Shown here: positions 54,203 through 63,357 of the stretch, piece by piece
Numbering within the stretch: position 1 is the stretch's first letter
How the letters are laid out: each line of letters opens with the position of its first letter
From: Acinetobacter sp. C26M
GTDB taxonomy: Bacteria > Pseudomonadota > Gammaproteobacteria > Pseudomonadales > Moraxellaceae
Assembly (NCBI RefSeq): GCF_023702675.1
Contig: NZ_CP098478.1
Span: 310,001 to 374,000 of the forward strand
Direction of reading: 5' to 3'
DNA length: 64,000 nt
Made by a program: the position numbers and the translations under genes
Notes under the pieces: generated by a model
What the model was told of the DNA's origin: nothing
Database searches by the model: none
The model's input: only the letters and a program-made list of their open reading frames with translations

Positions 54203-55441
54203 ATGATGACGAATAATCAGAACATGACGTTAAACCGTATAACGCTCATGTTTCCTTTAGCTTTAGTGCTATTCGAATTTTCAGTTTATATCGGTAATGA
54301 CTTGATTCAACCTGCGATGTTGTCGATTACAGAACAATTTGCAGTCAGTGCAACGTGGGCACCGTCGTCAATGTCATTTTATTTGTTGGGTGGTGCCAGT
54401 GTCGCATGGCTGTTGGGACCGCTTTCGGATCGTCTCGGGCGTAAAAAAGTGCTCTTGGCAGGTGTGGCATTCTTTACGGTTTGTTGTTTACTGATTTTAT
54501 TGACCCACAATATTGAACAATTCCTGACGCTGCGTTTCTTACAAGGTATGGGGCTGAGCGTCATTTCTGCAGTGGGTTATGCTGCGATCCAAGAAACCTT
54601 TGAAGAGCGTGATGCGATCAAAGTCATGGCATTAATGGCAAATATTTCTTTATTGGCACCTTTACTTGGCCCTGTATTGGGGGCATTCCTGATTGATTAT
54701 GTGTCATGGCATTGGGGTTTCGTCGCCATTGCTGCGGTGTCTTTTATCAGTTGGTTTGGCTTAAAGAAATTTATGCCTGCGACCCAAGAAAGCCGTAAAC
54801 AACCGAAACAGCCTTTTAGTTATATCTTTGATGACTTTAAAAAGGTATTGAGCAACCGTCGCTTCTTGGGTTTAAGCATCGCCTTACCAATGGTGGGGAT
54901 GCCGTTGATGTTATGGATTGCTTTATCACCAATCATTTTGGTTGATGAGCTGAAATTGAGCAGTGTGCAATATGGCTTGGCACAGTTTCCTGTGTTCTTT
55001 GGCTTAATTGCGGGCAATATCATCCTCATCAAAATCATTGATCGTTTCCCGCTAGGTAAAACCATTTTGTATGGTCTGCCGATCATGTTATTGGGTACAG
55101 TGTTTTTAGTGCTGGGTGTGATTTGGCAAAGCTATTTAGTGCCTTGTTTATTGATTGGTATGACCTTAATCAGTTTGGGTGAGGGGATTAGCTTCTCGGT
55201 GATGTACCGTTTTGCACTGATGTCTTCAGAAGTCTCAAAAGGAACAGTTGCGGCGGCGGTCTCGATGTTGATGATGATCAGTTATTTTGTCGTGATTGAA
55301 TTGGTTCGTGTGCTGTATACGCATTTCCATATTTGGGCCTTTGCTTTAGCCAGTCTGGTCTTGATTTTATTCTGGTTTAGTTCACCACGTCATGCTTTGA
55401 AGCAACATATGCTGGCACGTCAACAAGACGGGTTGAATTAA
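54203..55441 (+). CDS. MdfA-like multidrug MFS transporter
   Basis: A 412-aa MFS protein with 12 hydrophobic segments, closely matching MdfA in layout. LFEFSVYIGNDLIQPAML carries Glu25 and Asp33, equivalent to the proton/drug-binding Glu26 and Asp34 of E. coli MdfA. GPLSDRLGRKKVLLAG is motif A and LAPLLGPVLGA motif C. Expected role: proton-coupled export of cationic and neutral drugs. Single gene, promoter in the preceding 360-base gap. Confidence 0.88.
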   Translation: MMTNNQNMTLNRITLMFPLALVLFEFSVYIGNDLIQPAMLSITEQFAVSATWAPSSMSFYLLGGASVAWLLGPLSDRLGRKKVLLAGVAFFTVCCLLILLTHNIEQFLTLRFLQGMGLSVISAVGYAAIQETFEERDAIKVMALMANISLLAPLLGPVLGAFLIDYVSWHWGFVAIAAVSFISWFGLKKFMPATQESRKQPKQPFSYIFDDFKKVLSNRRFLGLSIALPMVGMPLMLWIALSPIILVDELKLSSVQYGLAQFPVFFGLIAGNIILIKIIDRFPLGKTILYGLPIMLLGTVFLVLGVIWQSYLVPCLLIGMTLISLGEGISFSVMYRFALMSSEVSKGTVAAAVSMLMMISYFVVIELVRVLYTHFHIWAFALASLVLILFWFSSPRHALKQHMLARQQDGLN

Positions 55442-55550
55442 GCTTAGGTTGATAGGGGGCTTATTTAGCTTGAGTTTAATGAAATTCATTTCCAACATTT
55501 GCGATGTGAGTAATCCTAACGGTGTCGTCCCGAGCTCTCACCTTAGTTTA

Positions 55551-55783
55551 GGATAAACCACTGCGTCTTGCTCTTCAGTTGAAATATATTTCAACATCGT
55601 TCAGGTTCGACCTACTTTTCTTTCGGGATGAGGAGCGCAGCTCCGCAAGGGTAACCATCTTGCGCAGCTTTAGCGCTCCTCATCTGCAAAACCTATTCAC
55701 TTCTTTCACCTGAAGAATAGTATTGCAAAAACAGCATATTATAGATATTTCGCAGGTTGCAGATGACACTTCCGAGTATCATA
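55551..55783. repeat. Interspersed repeat, copy B
   Basis: A 233-base counterpart of the element at 51171-51353. The left part CTTCAGTTGAAATATATTTC through GAGGAGCGCAGCTCCGCAAGG is nearly identical. The middle differs and is longer, and the right end (GATGACACTTCCGAGTATCATA) is conserved again. It lies in the convergent gap between the MdfA-like and FUSC genes. Confidence 0.88.
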
Positions 55784-55821
55784 TTTTTAGCTGATTTCAG
55801 TTTTACTTGCACTCATTACGC

Positions 55822-57972
55822 TCACTTAATTTCTAAGGCGAGCAGTTTATTTTTTAATATGATTAATTCAGGCAAGGTCTCGAGCAACAGACTCATTTGT
55901 TTTAACAGCAAAGGGTGCTTTGCAGAGACCTGATGCTGTTGATTTAGGATATCAATATCTTCGAGTAAGCGTTCTACTTGCTGTTGCGGAATAGCGGCTT
56001 GTTCGATCAGACTTTGCTTGAGCACATTCTCAATTTTATCTAGTAATTTTAATAACGCCTGATCTTCAATTTTTTCCCGTTGATGTCCCAAGGCCGAGAC
56101 ATAGCTGAGTTGGCTATGGCTATAGACCAAATAGCGAAAGGCATGCTGAATGAGTTCTTGGTTGGGCTGAGGTTCTGTACTCAGACTTGAGATCATATTC
56201 GACAGCTCGATCTGGGCATTATGTGCTGCACGTCGAGTGGTTCGGTACTCCAGATCAAGTTCACGTCCTTGATGATACTGCTGTACCACCACATGAAAAT
56301 AATCGAAGGTGGTTTGATTATTTTTCTTGATGTTGCTGGAGATATTGCGGAAATTCCAATCGGGCCAAATGAAATTGACTGCGAGCCATGCAATAGCACA
56401 ACCAATAAAAGTGTCAATAATGCGTGGCAGGATAATACTAAAACCTGCACCTTTTAAATTAAAAATCAGTAACACCATCAAGGTCGCCATGACAGTGGCA
56501 AGTGCATATTTCTTTTGTCTTAAATAGAAAAATGAGACCCCACAGATGACGGTTAATACCAATTGGCCTTCAATACTTGGCACAAAATAAAGAATGGGGA
56601 TACCTAGTAACACCCCGAGTAAAGTACCGATGGTTCTGAGCTTGAGACGGCTTTTGGTGGCAAAGTAGGTGATCTGGCAAACAAATAAACTGGTGAGTAA
56701 AATCCAGTAGCCATTTTGGGCAAAAGGCAATAAGGAAATGGCATAACCCACTGCAAAGATCACAGCCAAACGCACCGCATGACGGAACAGCGCTGATTGT
56801 GGACTAAGTTGTTGTTTGATTTTTAAAATAAGATCCTGTACACCCTGAATATCGTCATCGAGTAAGTTCAAATGATCTTGATGTTGCTGCGGTGAAAGCT
56901 GTTCAATATTTTGATTGAGTTGCAGTTGAGTAAATTGCTCATGCACACTTTTTAAATTATTTAAGATCAGCTCTAGATTTTTAACTTCAAGATTATTGGG
57001 GTGTTGTTGCACCCAATCTCGCATCGACGATTCTAGATTTTCTAGTGCTTTACTGGCTGATTCACGGGGCTGATAGCTTTGATGATCTAAGATCGCTCGG
57101 CTTAAATCATGACAGGCCAAGGCTTGTAGCTGCATATTTTTTTGAATACGGAAAATTAAATCACTACGGCTAAAATTCTGATGAATTTTTTCATAATGTA
57201 GATAGCTAGAGGTGACCTGTTCATGCATGTCTTGAGCAAAATAATATAAGTTCAGCCAATAAATACTGGTGTTGTTAACTCGAGACGCTTTTAAGCGCGT
57301 CAGTAAGGAATTCTTGGCTTGATTCAGGCTACTGACCACTTGGCTATTTTTGTGAGAAAGTTCGAATAGCAGTGTTTCAACATTATCAATATTATCTGGG
57401 TCGAATAACCGTGATTTGGTCTGTAGTAATTCAGCAATATCCTGAAAAATAGTAGAGATCTTTTCTTGCAGTGGTAAGGTTGGGCGAATAACAAAAAATA
57501 AGATTGAAGTCAGTCCATACCACAAGGCACCCAATACAAAATAGCTCGGTTGCTGATACCAAGCTGGGTATTCTCCTAAACCAAACATGGTATAGATCGA
57601 AAGTAAAATCGTACCAAAGGAAATGGTGGCATAGCGTTGCCCAAGCGCACCCATCATGACCAACGCTGCACTGGAGAGGCTGAGATAAACAATGAACCAA
57701 AATTTATAGGGGGCGAGAAACTCTAAAATGGTACTGACCGTAAAGAACAGCACGCAGACATACATCAGATTGCGTAAACGGATACTGAGACGATCATCAA
57801 AGTCAGTCAGTGCGGTCGCAATTGCGCCCAAGGTCACAGGTACAATCAGTTGCCCGAATCCAAGCTGATATAAGCCTAATGTTGTACCGCAAAGCACAAT
57901 CAGGATTTGTAAGCAATAAAGCAGAATCGAGTTGGAGCGAAAGCGATTGAATAGGAGGAATAAATTTTTCAC
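55822..57972 (-). CDS. FUSC-family membrane protein (YccS/YhfK type)
   Basis: A 716-aa protein with two blocks of about six hydrophobic segments (residues 15-165 and 400-525), each followed by a cytoplasmic helical domain, as in YccS. The second block ends in PRIIDTFIGCAIAWLAVNFIWP, the FUSC signature. Some relatives (AaeB) export aromatic acids, but the substrate of this group is not settled. The start is a GTG at 57972 without a strong ribosome site. Confidence 0.87.
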   Translation of the reverse strand: MKNLFLLFNRFRSNSILLYCLQILIVLCGTTLGLYQLGFGQLIVPVTLGAIATALTDFDDRLSIRLRNLMYVCVLFFTVSTILEFLAPYKFWFIVYLSLSSAALVMMGALGQRYATISFGTILLSIYTMFGLGEYPAWYQQPSYFVLGALWYGLTSILFFVIRPTLPLQEKISTIFQDIAELLQTKSRLFDPDNIDNVETLLFELSHKNSQVVSSLNQAKNSLLTRLKASRVNNTSIYWLNLYYFAQDMHEQVTSSYLHYEKIHQNFSRSDLIFRIQKNMQLQALACHDLSRAILDHQSYQPRESASKALENLESSMRDWVQQHPNNLEVKNLELILNNLKSVHEQFTQLQLNQNIEQLSPQQHQDHLNLLDDDIQGVQDLILKIKQQLSPQSALFRHAVRLAVIFAVGYAISLLPFAQNGYWILLTSLFVCQITYFATKSRLKLRTIGTLLGVLLGIPILYFVPSIEGQLVLTVICGVSFFYLRQKKYALATVMATLMVLLIFNLKGAGFSIILPRIIDTFIGCAIAWLAVNFIWPDWNFRNISSNIKKNNQTTFDYFHVVVQQYHQGRELDLEYRTTRRAAHNAQIELSNMISSLSTEPQPNQELIQHAFRYLVYSHSQLSYVSALGHQREKIEDQALLKLLDKIENVLKQSLIEQAAIPQQQVERLLEDIDILNQQHQVSAKHPLLLKQMSLLLETLPELIILKNKLLALEIK

Positions 57973-58213
57973 GATTCTTATTCTTTAATATGTTCTGAAA
58001 TCATCATACAAATAAATTTCCCAAAGCAAAGCAATGTTAGCCAACAAGAGGCACTATTTTTTAGCATTAATATTTGTATGATCTTTAAAATAAGAGATGA
58101 GATGCAAAATTCATGCTCAGTTGGATTTTGTTATTGTGAGATTGAAAAAGAAATAAAAATGGCTAAAAGCAGAGCAACTGTGGATAACTCGGAAGATACC
58201 CACAGTGTTCAGA

Positions 58214-58795
58214 TTACTTAATCACACCGCAGGCGATACGGTCACCACCACCGCCTAATGGTTTTGGTGTATCTGAATAATTGTCCCCACCGACATGGAT
58301 CATGATCGCACGATTCTGAATATCAGCCAGTTTTAAACGTGGCGCAATCACTGGAGTTGTCGCAAAACCTTTTTCATTGACTACCAATACGGGTAAATCA
58401 CCTAAGTGTCCAGTTTCAGGCGTACCATGATGTGCGACTTTTTCAGGGTTTAAGTGACTGCCTGCTGCCAAGGCTGCGCCCATTTTTCCATCTTTTAATG
58501 CAGCTTCACAGGATGGATTTTCATGGATGTGGAAACCATGTTCGCCAGGAGAAAGTTTCCAAAGAGCAGGGGTGATTAATAAACCTTTAGGTGTTTGTTG
58601 AAATGAAACAGTTCCGATTGAAGCACCAACACCATTGGCATCGACTTGATAGACTTGGATCAATTGCTTTTGATCAGTTGTGCTGGTCTTGGTCTGGATT
58701 TTAGCTGCATTGTTATCGAGGGAAACCGAAGAGCAGGCTGCGATACTTAAACTCAGACAGCCCAGCAGAGAGATTTTTTGAAGCATTGAAGTCAT
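58214..58795 (-). CDS. sodC: Cu-Zn superoxide dismutase
   Basis: A 193-aa periplasmic SodC. The signal sequence SLLGCLSLSIAAC ends in a possible lipobox, so it may be lipid-anchored. Metal ligands appear in GEHGFHIHENPSCE (copper His pair and disulfide Cys), HLNPEKVAHHGTPETGHLGD (bridging and zinc His/Asp) and IMIHVGGDNYSD; the second disulfide Cys is in DRIACGVI. It removes superoxide in the periplasm. ATG 58795 is used; the frame extends further but without a signal. Confidence 0.93.
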   Translation of the reverse strand: MTSMLQKISLLGCLSLSIAACSSVSLDNNAAKIQTKTSTTDQKQLIQVYQVDANGVGASIGTVSFQQTPKGLLITPALWKLSPGEHGFHIHENPSCEAALKDGKMGAALAAGSHLNPEKVAHHGTPETGHLGDLPVLVVNEKGFATTPVIAPRLKLADIQNRAIMIHVGGDNYSDTPKPLGGGGDRIACGVIK

Positions 58796-58903
58796 TGCGA
58801 AGATATCCTTATAAATTATCTTTATTTGACGATTCAAACAAAGTAAGCGATATCCCGCAAGTAACATTAATCAATTGATGACAAAAAATTAAATAAAACA
58901 AAC

Positions 58904-60013
58904 CTATTTATTTTCGGGAGGAGCTTCCAGAGCCGCAACAGGCTCATCGACATTTTCATGCAGCCATTCGCGCCAAATTGCCAACAGGATGGCTAAAATC
59001 ACAGGGCCAATAAACAGACCGACCAGACCAAAGCTAGCAATACCACCTAATACCCCAAACATAATCAGAATGAATGGAATCTGGGTCGCGCCTGAAATCA
59101 CCAATGGACGAATCACATTATCAGAGCTACTGACAATCACAATACCCCAAACCACAACACCAATCGCTTCCATGGTTTGCCCTTGGGCGAATAGCCACAG
59201 ACCTACCCCAAGATATGAGACAGGTGTTCCAAAAGGAATCAGCGCCAAGATAAAGGTGACCATAGTCAGCAGCATTGGGTTAGGCACACCCGCGACAAAG
59301 TAGCTAAGACCAGCCAAAATCGCTTGTGCAACGGCGGTTAAGCCAACACCGTAAACCACGGCACGTGTTGTTTCAGAAATGGTATCCAAGTAATGATGGA
59401 CACGCGGACCAATCACCATTTCCAAGGCGCGACTCACTTGTGCCAAGATCATTTGTCCATCACGGTAGAAGAAGAACAAGGTCATCAGTGCAAAAGTCAA
59501 TTTGACCAAGTTACGACTAATCTCGCTCAATACAAAACGCCCATAACTCAGATGGCTTTGAATCCATTCGGCAATATTCTTGGTAATGCTATTCGGATCA
59601 TTACTGAGTTCATTGACAGTACGGCTGATGTCTTTACCAATAATCGGTAGATTTTTGATAAATTCAGGAACTTGAACATGGCCTGAAAATAACTGTCGCT
59701 GTAAATTAAAATATAAATTACGACCTTCAAGTTGCAACATAAAGATTGCACAGATAAATGGCACACCAATCACGATAATGACCAAGCTAATCATCAGGGT
59801 AGCATTCAGTGTAGGTCGGTTTTCACCAAAGAAACGACGCTGTACCCATAGATATAAGGGCCAAGTCATATAGGCAATAATTGCGGCCCAAAGGACAGGG
59901 ACAATAAAGTATTTGAGAATACTGAATCCCAAAAAGAGCAGGACAAAGAACAGTCCAAACAGCAAAACGCGTTGTAATATGGGAGCGTATTGTTGCACGA
60001 TAGTATTTCTCAA
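58904..60013 (-). CDS. AI-2E/PerM-family transporter
   Basis: A 369-aa membrane protein with the family's eight-helix pattern: two pairs of helices, a central soluble segment (about 110-160) and the C-terminal block TMVTFILALIPFGTPVSYLG, PLVISGATQIPFILIMFGVL and GPVILAILLAIWREW. Members include TqsA (AI-2 export) and Na+/H+ antiporters, so the substrate is unknown. The start appears to be a TTG at 60013; GTG 59998 is an alternative. Confidence 0.85.
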   Translation of the reverse strand: MRNTIVQQYAPILQRVLLFGLFFVLLFLGFSILKYFIVPVLWAAIIAYMTWPLYLWVQRRFFGENRPTLNATLMISLVIIVIGVPFICAIFMLQLEGRNLYFNLQRQLFSGHVQVPEFIKNLPIIGKDISRTVNELSNDPNSITKNIAEWIQSHLSYGRFVLSEISRNLVKLTFALMTLFFFYRDGQMILAQVSRALEMVIGPRVHHYLDTISETTRAVVYGVGLTAVAQAILAGLSYFVAGVPNPMLLTMVTFILALIPFGTPVSYLGVGLWLFAQGQTMEAIGVVVWGIVIVSSSDNVIRPLVISGATQIPFILIMFGVLGGIASFGLVGLFIGPVILAILLAIWREWLHENVDEPVAALEAPPENK

Positions 60014-60121
60014 GTGCTAGAAATTGAATAAAACCATCTTAACTGAAAAAGTAGGCGAGGGAAATTTTCATTTCCCGGTTTTAGGATTTGATATCAAAAG
60101 ATTACGTTTCTTTGCAAAGCC

Positions 60122-60766
60122 TTAGAACCACTCGCTCGGATCATCAACTAATTGGTTTAAAACAGGCTGCCATTGGCTCTGGATGCTGACAAAGTTTTTC
60201 TGGGTCTTATCAAATACACTCAGTCCTTGCATTGCCAATGTACCGTAGGCGCTACGCTCGGAAATCCAAGCCACAGGATCTTGTTCAATCTTACTAAAGA
60301 AGTCTTGAATATCCTTTGAACTGGCACTGTTTGGTTTGACACGATTGGCAATCAACAGGATTTGCACTTTGCCTTTACGAATACGCTTGATGTCTTGTAA
60401 ATGTTTTAAGAAGCGACGGGTACTGTCGATATCAAAGAATGACGGCTGCAACGGTGTCACAATCGCATGTGCCTCGCTGACCAGCTGCTCTGCATGTTCA
60501 CCTGAAAGTGCACCAGGCGCATCGATAATTAAATAATCTAAATTCTTTGGTGCTTCACCAATTGATTTTTCATGTCGCCAATCCAGACTTTGAATACCTG
60601 TGACGGTTGCAGGACGTTGCTTTAACCATTGCAAAGATGATTTTTGGTTGTCAGCGTCAGCCAGCGCAACTTTATATCCTTTTTGAGATAGTGCTGCCGC
60701 CAGTGTAATAGCTGTCATGGTCTTGCCACAGCCACCTTTTTGATTTGCGATTAATATGGTTTTCAT
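60122..60766 (-). CDS. ParA-family ATPase
   Basis: A 214-aa deviant Walker ATPase: MKTILIANQKGGCGKTMTAI is the P-loop with the signature Lys, SSLQWLKQRP and DYLIIDAPGALSGE the Walker B-like region. It is a small single-domain ParA with no ParB nearby, so plasmid partition is unlikely. Possible roles are positioning of a cellular complex or regulation. Divergent from the gene at 60897. Confidence 0.85.
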   Translation of the reverse strand: MKTILIANQKGGCGKTMTAITLAAALSQKGYKVALADADNQKSSLQWLKQRPATVTGIQSLDWRHEKSIGEAPKNLDYLIIDAPGALSGEHAEQLVSEAHAIVTPLQPSFFDIDSTRRFLKHLQDIKRIRKGKVQILLIANRVKPNSASSKDIQDFFSKIEQDPVAWISERSAYGTLAMQGLSVFDKTQKNFVSIQSQWQPVLNQLVDDPSEWF

Positions 60767-60896
60767 GAAATTAGATTTATTAACTAGGCTCTCGTATTCG
60801 TTTATACCTTAGCATCTTTTTCGGTCAAGTGTGTTACACATGACAAAAGTTTAATGTTGCAGTTAAATAGCTGCATTCAAAAAAAGGAAAGTTGCT

Positions 60897-61367
60897 ATGT
60901 CGGTTTGGCTTGCGATGCTGATTGGTGGTTGTATTGGTGTCGTGATTACGACGATTATTTTATCCAGCACACGCAATGGCCGGATTCAGGCTGAGTATGA
61001 AAAATATATCGCTGAACTAGAGTTAGAACATAAACAGGCTTTGCTTGATGCGCAGAAGCGTAGTGTCAATACCAGTCGTGCGGTATTAAAAGGAAAAATG
61101 GCAGAGCAGTTTGCACCAATCTTGCCTGAATTTCGTTATTTACCGAGCGATGCCAAGTTTTTGGGTGATCCTGTCGACTACGTTATTTTTGATGGTTATA
61201 CCGATTTCCGAGATGGGGATGGCACAGCCGAAGATATTGAAGTGATTTTATTGGATATTAAAAGTGGTGGTGCACGCTTAAGCAAAGGACAGCAGGCGAT
61301 TGCTCAAGCGGTTGCAGAAGGGCGTATCCGATTTGAAACCTTACGAATTGATTTTGAAGATCAATGA
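60897..61367 (+). CDS. Holliday-junction-resolvase-related endonuclease-like protein
   Basis: A 156-aa protein with an N-terminal hydrophobic helix (about 3-24) and coiled coil, then a restriction-endonuclease-like domain: RAVLKGKMAEQFAPILPEF, LGDPVDYVIFDG, and VILLDIKSGGARLSKGQQAI, where Asp and Lys form a PD-(D/E)xK-like core. It resembles the Holliday-junction-resolvase-related group (PF10107). Membrane anchoring would be odd for a resolvase, so the role is open. Its end overlaps the convergent methyltransferase by 7 bases. Confidence 0.8.
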   Translation: MSVWLAMLIGGCIGVVITTIILSSTRNGRIQAEYEKYIAELELEHKQALLDAQKRSVNTSRAVLKGKMAEQFAPILPEFRYLPSDAKFLGDPVDYVIFDGYTDFRDGDGTAEDIEVILLDIKSGGARLSKGQQAIAQAVAEGRIRFETLRIDFEDQ

Positions 61368-61996
61368 GGTGTTTCTAATTTTTGTACACGGGCCAACAGC
61401 ATTGTTTGTGCCACAGATGGGATTCCTTCTGCATCAAAATATTCTTTTTCGATGAATTTAAACTTGGCTTGTCGTAACTGACTTTCGATATCCCGATTTA
61501 GGTGACAACCATCGGCAATACGTTTCTGAATTGGGGTCAGTAGCGTTTGCAAGGACTGTATTTTTGCCGAGTTTGGATGTTTGACATGTTCAACCAGATG
61601 GAAGGTTCCTGTTGGTTTCAGCACCCGATATATTTCGGTTAAGGCTTGTTCAAGATCAGCAATGCTACAGAGTGTCCACGTCGACACAATATGATCTAAA
61701 GAAGCATCTGCAAAGGGTAGTTTTTCTGCACTCGATTGCACATGCTTAATAAAGAAAGGTGCATGTTGTACGCGCTCAATCGCCAACTGATAAATATCCG
61801 AATTGGGTTCCAAAGCATATAGTGAATCGACATTGCCATAAAACGGAATATTCAGCCCTGTGCCAAAACCAATTTCGAGCACCTCACCTTCGAGTGGAAG
61901 CAATAATTCACGACGTCGATCCATCAAGCTGGCAGTTTGCATGACTTGATTGAGTAAATGAGGAAAGATGTGACGTTGATAAAATTGGTAAATCAT
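61361..61996 (-). CDS. Class I SAM-dependent methyltransferase
   Basis: A 211-aa methyltransferase: VLEIGFGTGLNIPFYG is motif I, YALEPNSD the acidic loop, ADASLDHIVSTWTLCSI motif II and LKPTGTFHLVEHVKHP motif III. The UbiE-like fold is clear, but the substrate is not. Confidence 0.87.
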   Translation of the reverse strand: MIYQFYQRHIFPHLLNQVMQTASLMDRRRELLLPLEGEVLEIGFGTGLNIPFYGNVDSLYALEPNSDIYQLAIERVQHAPFFIKHVQSSAEKLPFADASLDHIVSTWTLCSIADLEQALTEIYRVLKPTGTFHLVEHVKHPNSAKIQSLQTLLTPIQKRIADGCHLNRDIESQLRQAKFKFIEKEYFDAEGIPSVAQTMLLARVQKLETPH

Positions 61997-62157
61997 AGAG
62001 ATCCATTCGTTGGTTTTAATAAAGAGGATACTTCACTAACAGCACAAAAATATGACTAAACTGAGTTTGACTGTTACTAAAAAAAGCACTTTTTTTCACC
62101 ATCTCAGCATACTATCAAGAGAAAGGCTTTTCTAATATTTTCGAGGATAATCGAGCC

Positions 62158-62721
62158 ATGAAAAAACGTCTATGGATGAGTTTATGCATGGTGGCTGCAA
62201 TTGGGCAAACACATGCATCAACCGGTCAGGCAGAATATAACATTGCCAATGGCTTAGCGCCTGTTGTGGAATATCAATCGATTTCGGTATTAAAACCTTT
62301 TGATGGTAATTTCCGTATTCTCGGTTCAAAAGTCTATCATGACGATGAGCAAGCCAAATTTTCTCCGATCGACTATGCGGTGAGTTTGGGAGCATTTACT
62401 GATCCTGCAATCGCCCGAACAATTGATGTGCGTCAATATGATCGTTATTTGAATTGGAAAATGAATACCTTGCCAGTGCCACCAGACCAAGCGATCAAAC
62501 TGGTCTCGAATATGCACATTATTCCAGCCAATCCAGAAATTGCCAAACAGATTAAACAGGTGAAGCGTGGTGACTTGGTTCAACTCAAAGGGGAGTTGGT
62601 CGAGATCCGAGATAAGGACTTGGTATGGAAATCCTCTTTGACCCCAGGTGGAGTGGGTGATGGCGCCTGTGAACTATTTCGTGTGAGTTCGATTCAGTGG
62701 ATTGAGAAACAGAATATTTAA
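62158..62721 (+). CDS. Putative periplasmic protein, unknown function
   Basis: A 187-aa protein with a signal peptide MKKRLWMSLCMVAAIGQTHA. The mature part has KPFDGNFRILGSKVYHDDEQ, a central VSNMHIIPANPEIAKQIKQV and C-terminal VKRGDLVQLKGELVEIR, followed by GDGACELFRVSSIQWIE. I do not recognise a family. GAGGA upstream of ATG 62158 supports the start. Confidence 0.78.
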   Translation: MKKRLWMSLCMVAAIGQTHASTGQAEYNIANGLAPVVEYQSISVLKPFDGNFRILGSKVYHDDEQAKFSPIDYAVSLGAFTDPAIARTIDVRQYDRYLNWKMNTLPVPPDQAIKLVSNMHIIPANPEIAKQIKQVKRGDLVQLKGELVEIRDKDLVWKSSLTPGGVGDGACELFRVSSIQWIEKQNI

Positions 62722-62733
62722 TAATGAATGTGA

Positions 62734-62762
62734 AATAAAAGGGGCATCAGCCCCTTTTATTA
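62734..62762. terminator. Bidirectional terminator
   Basis: AATAAAAGGGGC and GCCCCTTTTATT pair around a four-base loop, with A and T flanks suited to both convergent genes. Confidence 0.9.
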
Positions 62763-62769
62763 ATTGTAG

Positions 62770-63339
62770 TTATTCAGCTTGCATTTTGGTTTCAGGTGCT
62801 TGTGCACTTTTCCAGTGATGTAACTGGCTTTGGGCGTGTAGATATTCATTCAGATGATTGACTTGTTTGTTTGCGTCCGTTTGAGACTGAGTTGATGCAT
62901 TTCCTTGTTCTAAAACTTTGGCTTGTTGTTCCCAATAGTCATAGAGCAAGCCTTGGATATAACGTCCTTGTTCAGTTTTTAGTTCCAGATCTTTCAGCAT
63001 GGCAAGCGCAGATTTTACATTGTCTTTTTGGCGCTGCTGTTCAAATTCAGGTGTTAGCGTATTGGCTTCTTTCATTTTGGCCAATTCAATTTCCATGCTG
63101 TCGCTCATGTCGGTAAAGCGATTGTCATAATCTTCTAAAATCGCAATATCATGACCATCATCTGCTGTGGCAGGGAACTGCTTGATTGGTGTTTGATTCA
63201 GCTGGCCAATCGCGTCATTAGTCGAACTGCTTTGCTGCTCTTTATTGGCAGAAGGCTCTTTGTCTTTATTACATGCACTGAGCATCAGCGCTGAACTAAG
63301 TACACAGGTAATGGCAAATGTGATTTTAAGATTAGGCAT
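62770..63339 (-). CDS. Putative lipoprotein
   Basis: A 189-aa protein with lipobox LMLSAC (Cys23) followed by a charged, Ser/Asn-rich linker and a helical region with EIELAKMKEANTLTPEFEQQ. Largely hydrophilic and probably coiled coil. I do not recognise its function. The methyltransferase gene at 63358 ends 19 bases upstream. Confidence 0.75.
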   Translation of the reverse strand: MPNLKITFAITCVLSSALMLSACNKDKEPSANKEQQSSSTNDAIGQLNQTPIKQFPATADDGHDIAILEDYDNRFTDMSDSMEIELAKMKEANTLTPEFEQQRQKDNVKSALAMLKDLELKTEQGRYIQGLLYDYWEQQAKVLEQGNASTQSQTDANKQVNHLNEYLHAQSQLHHWKSAQAPETKMQAE

Positions 63340-63357
63340 AGCTCAACTCGTTCAAGA

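Noticed and set aside
60122..60766. Plasmid partition locus
   Set aside because: No ParB or parS-like repeats, and the surroundings are ordinary chromosomal genes.
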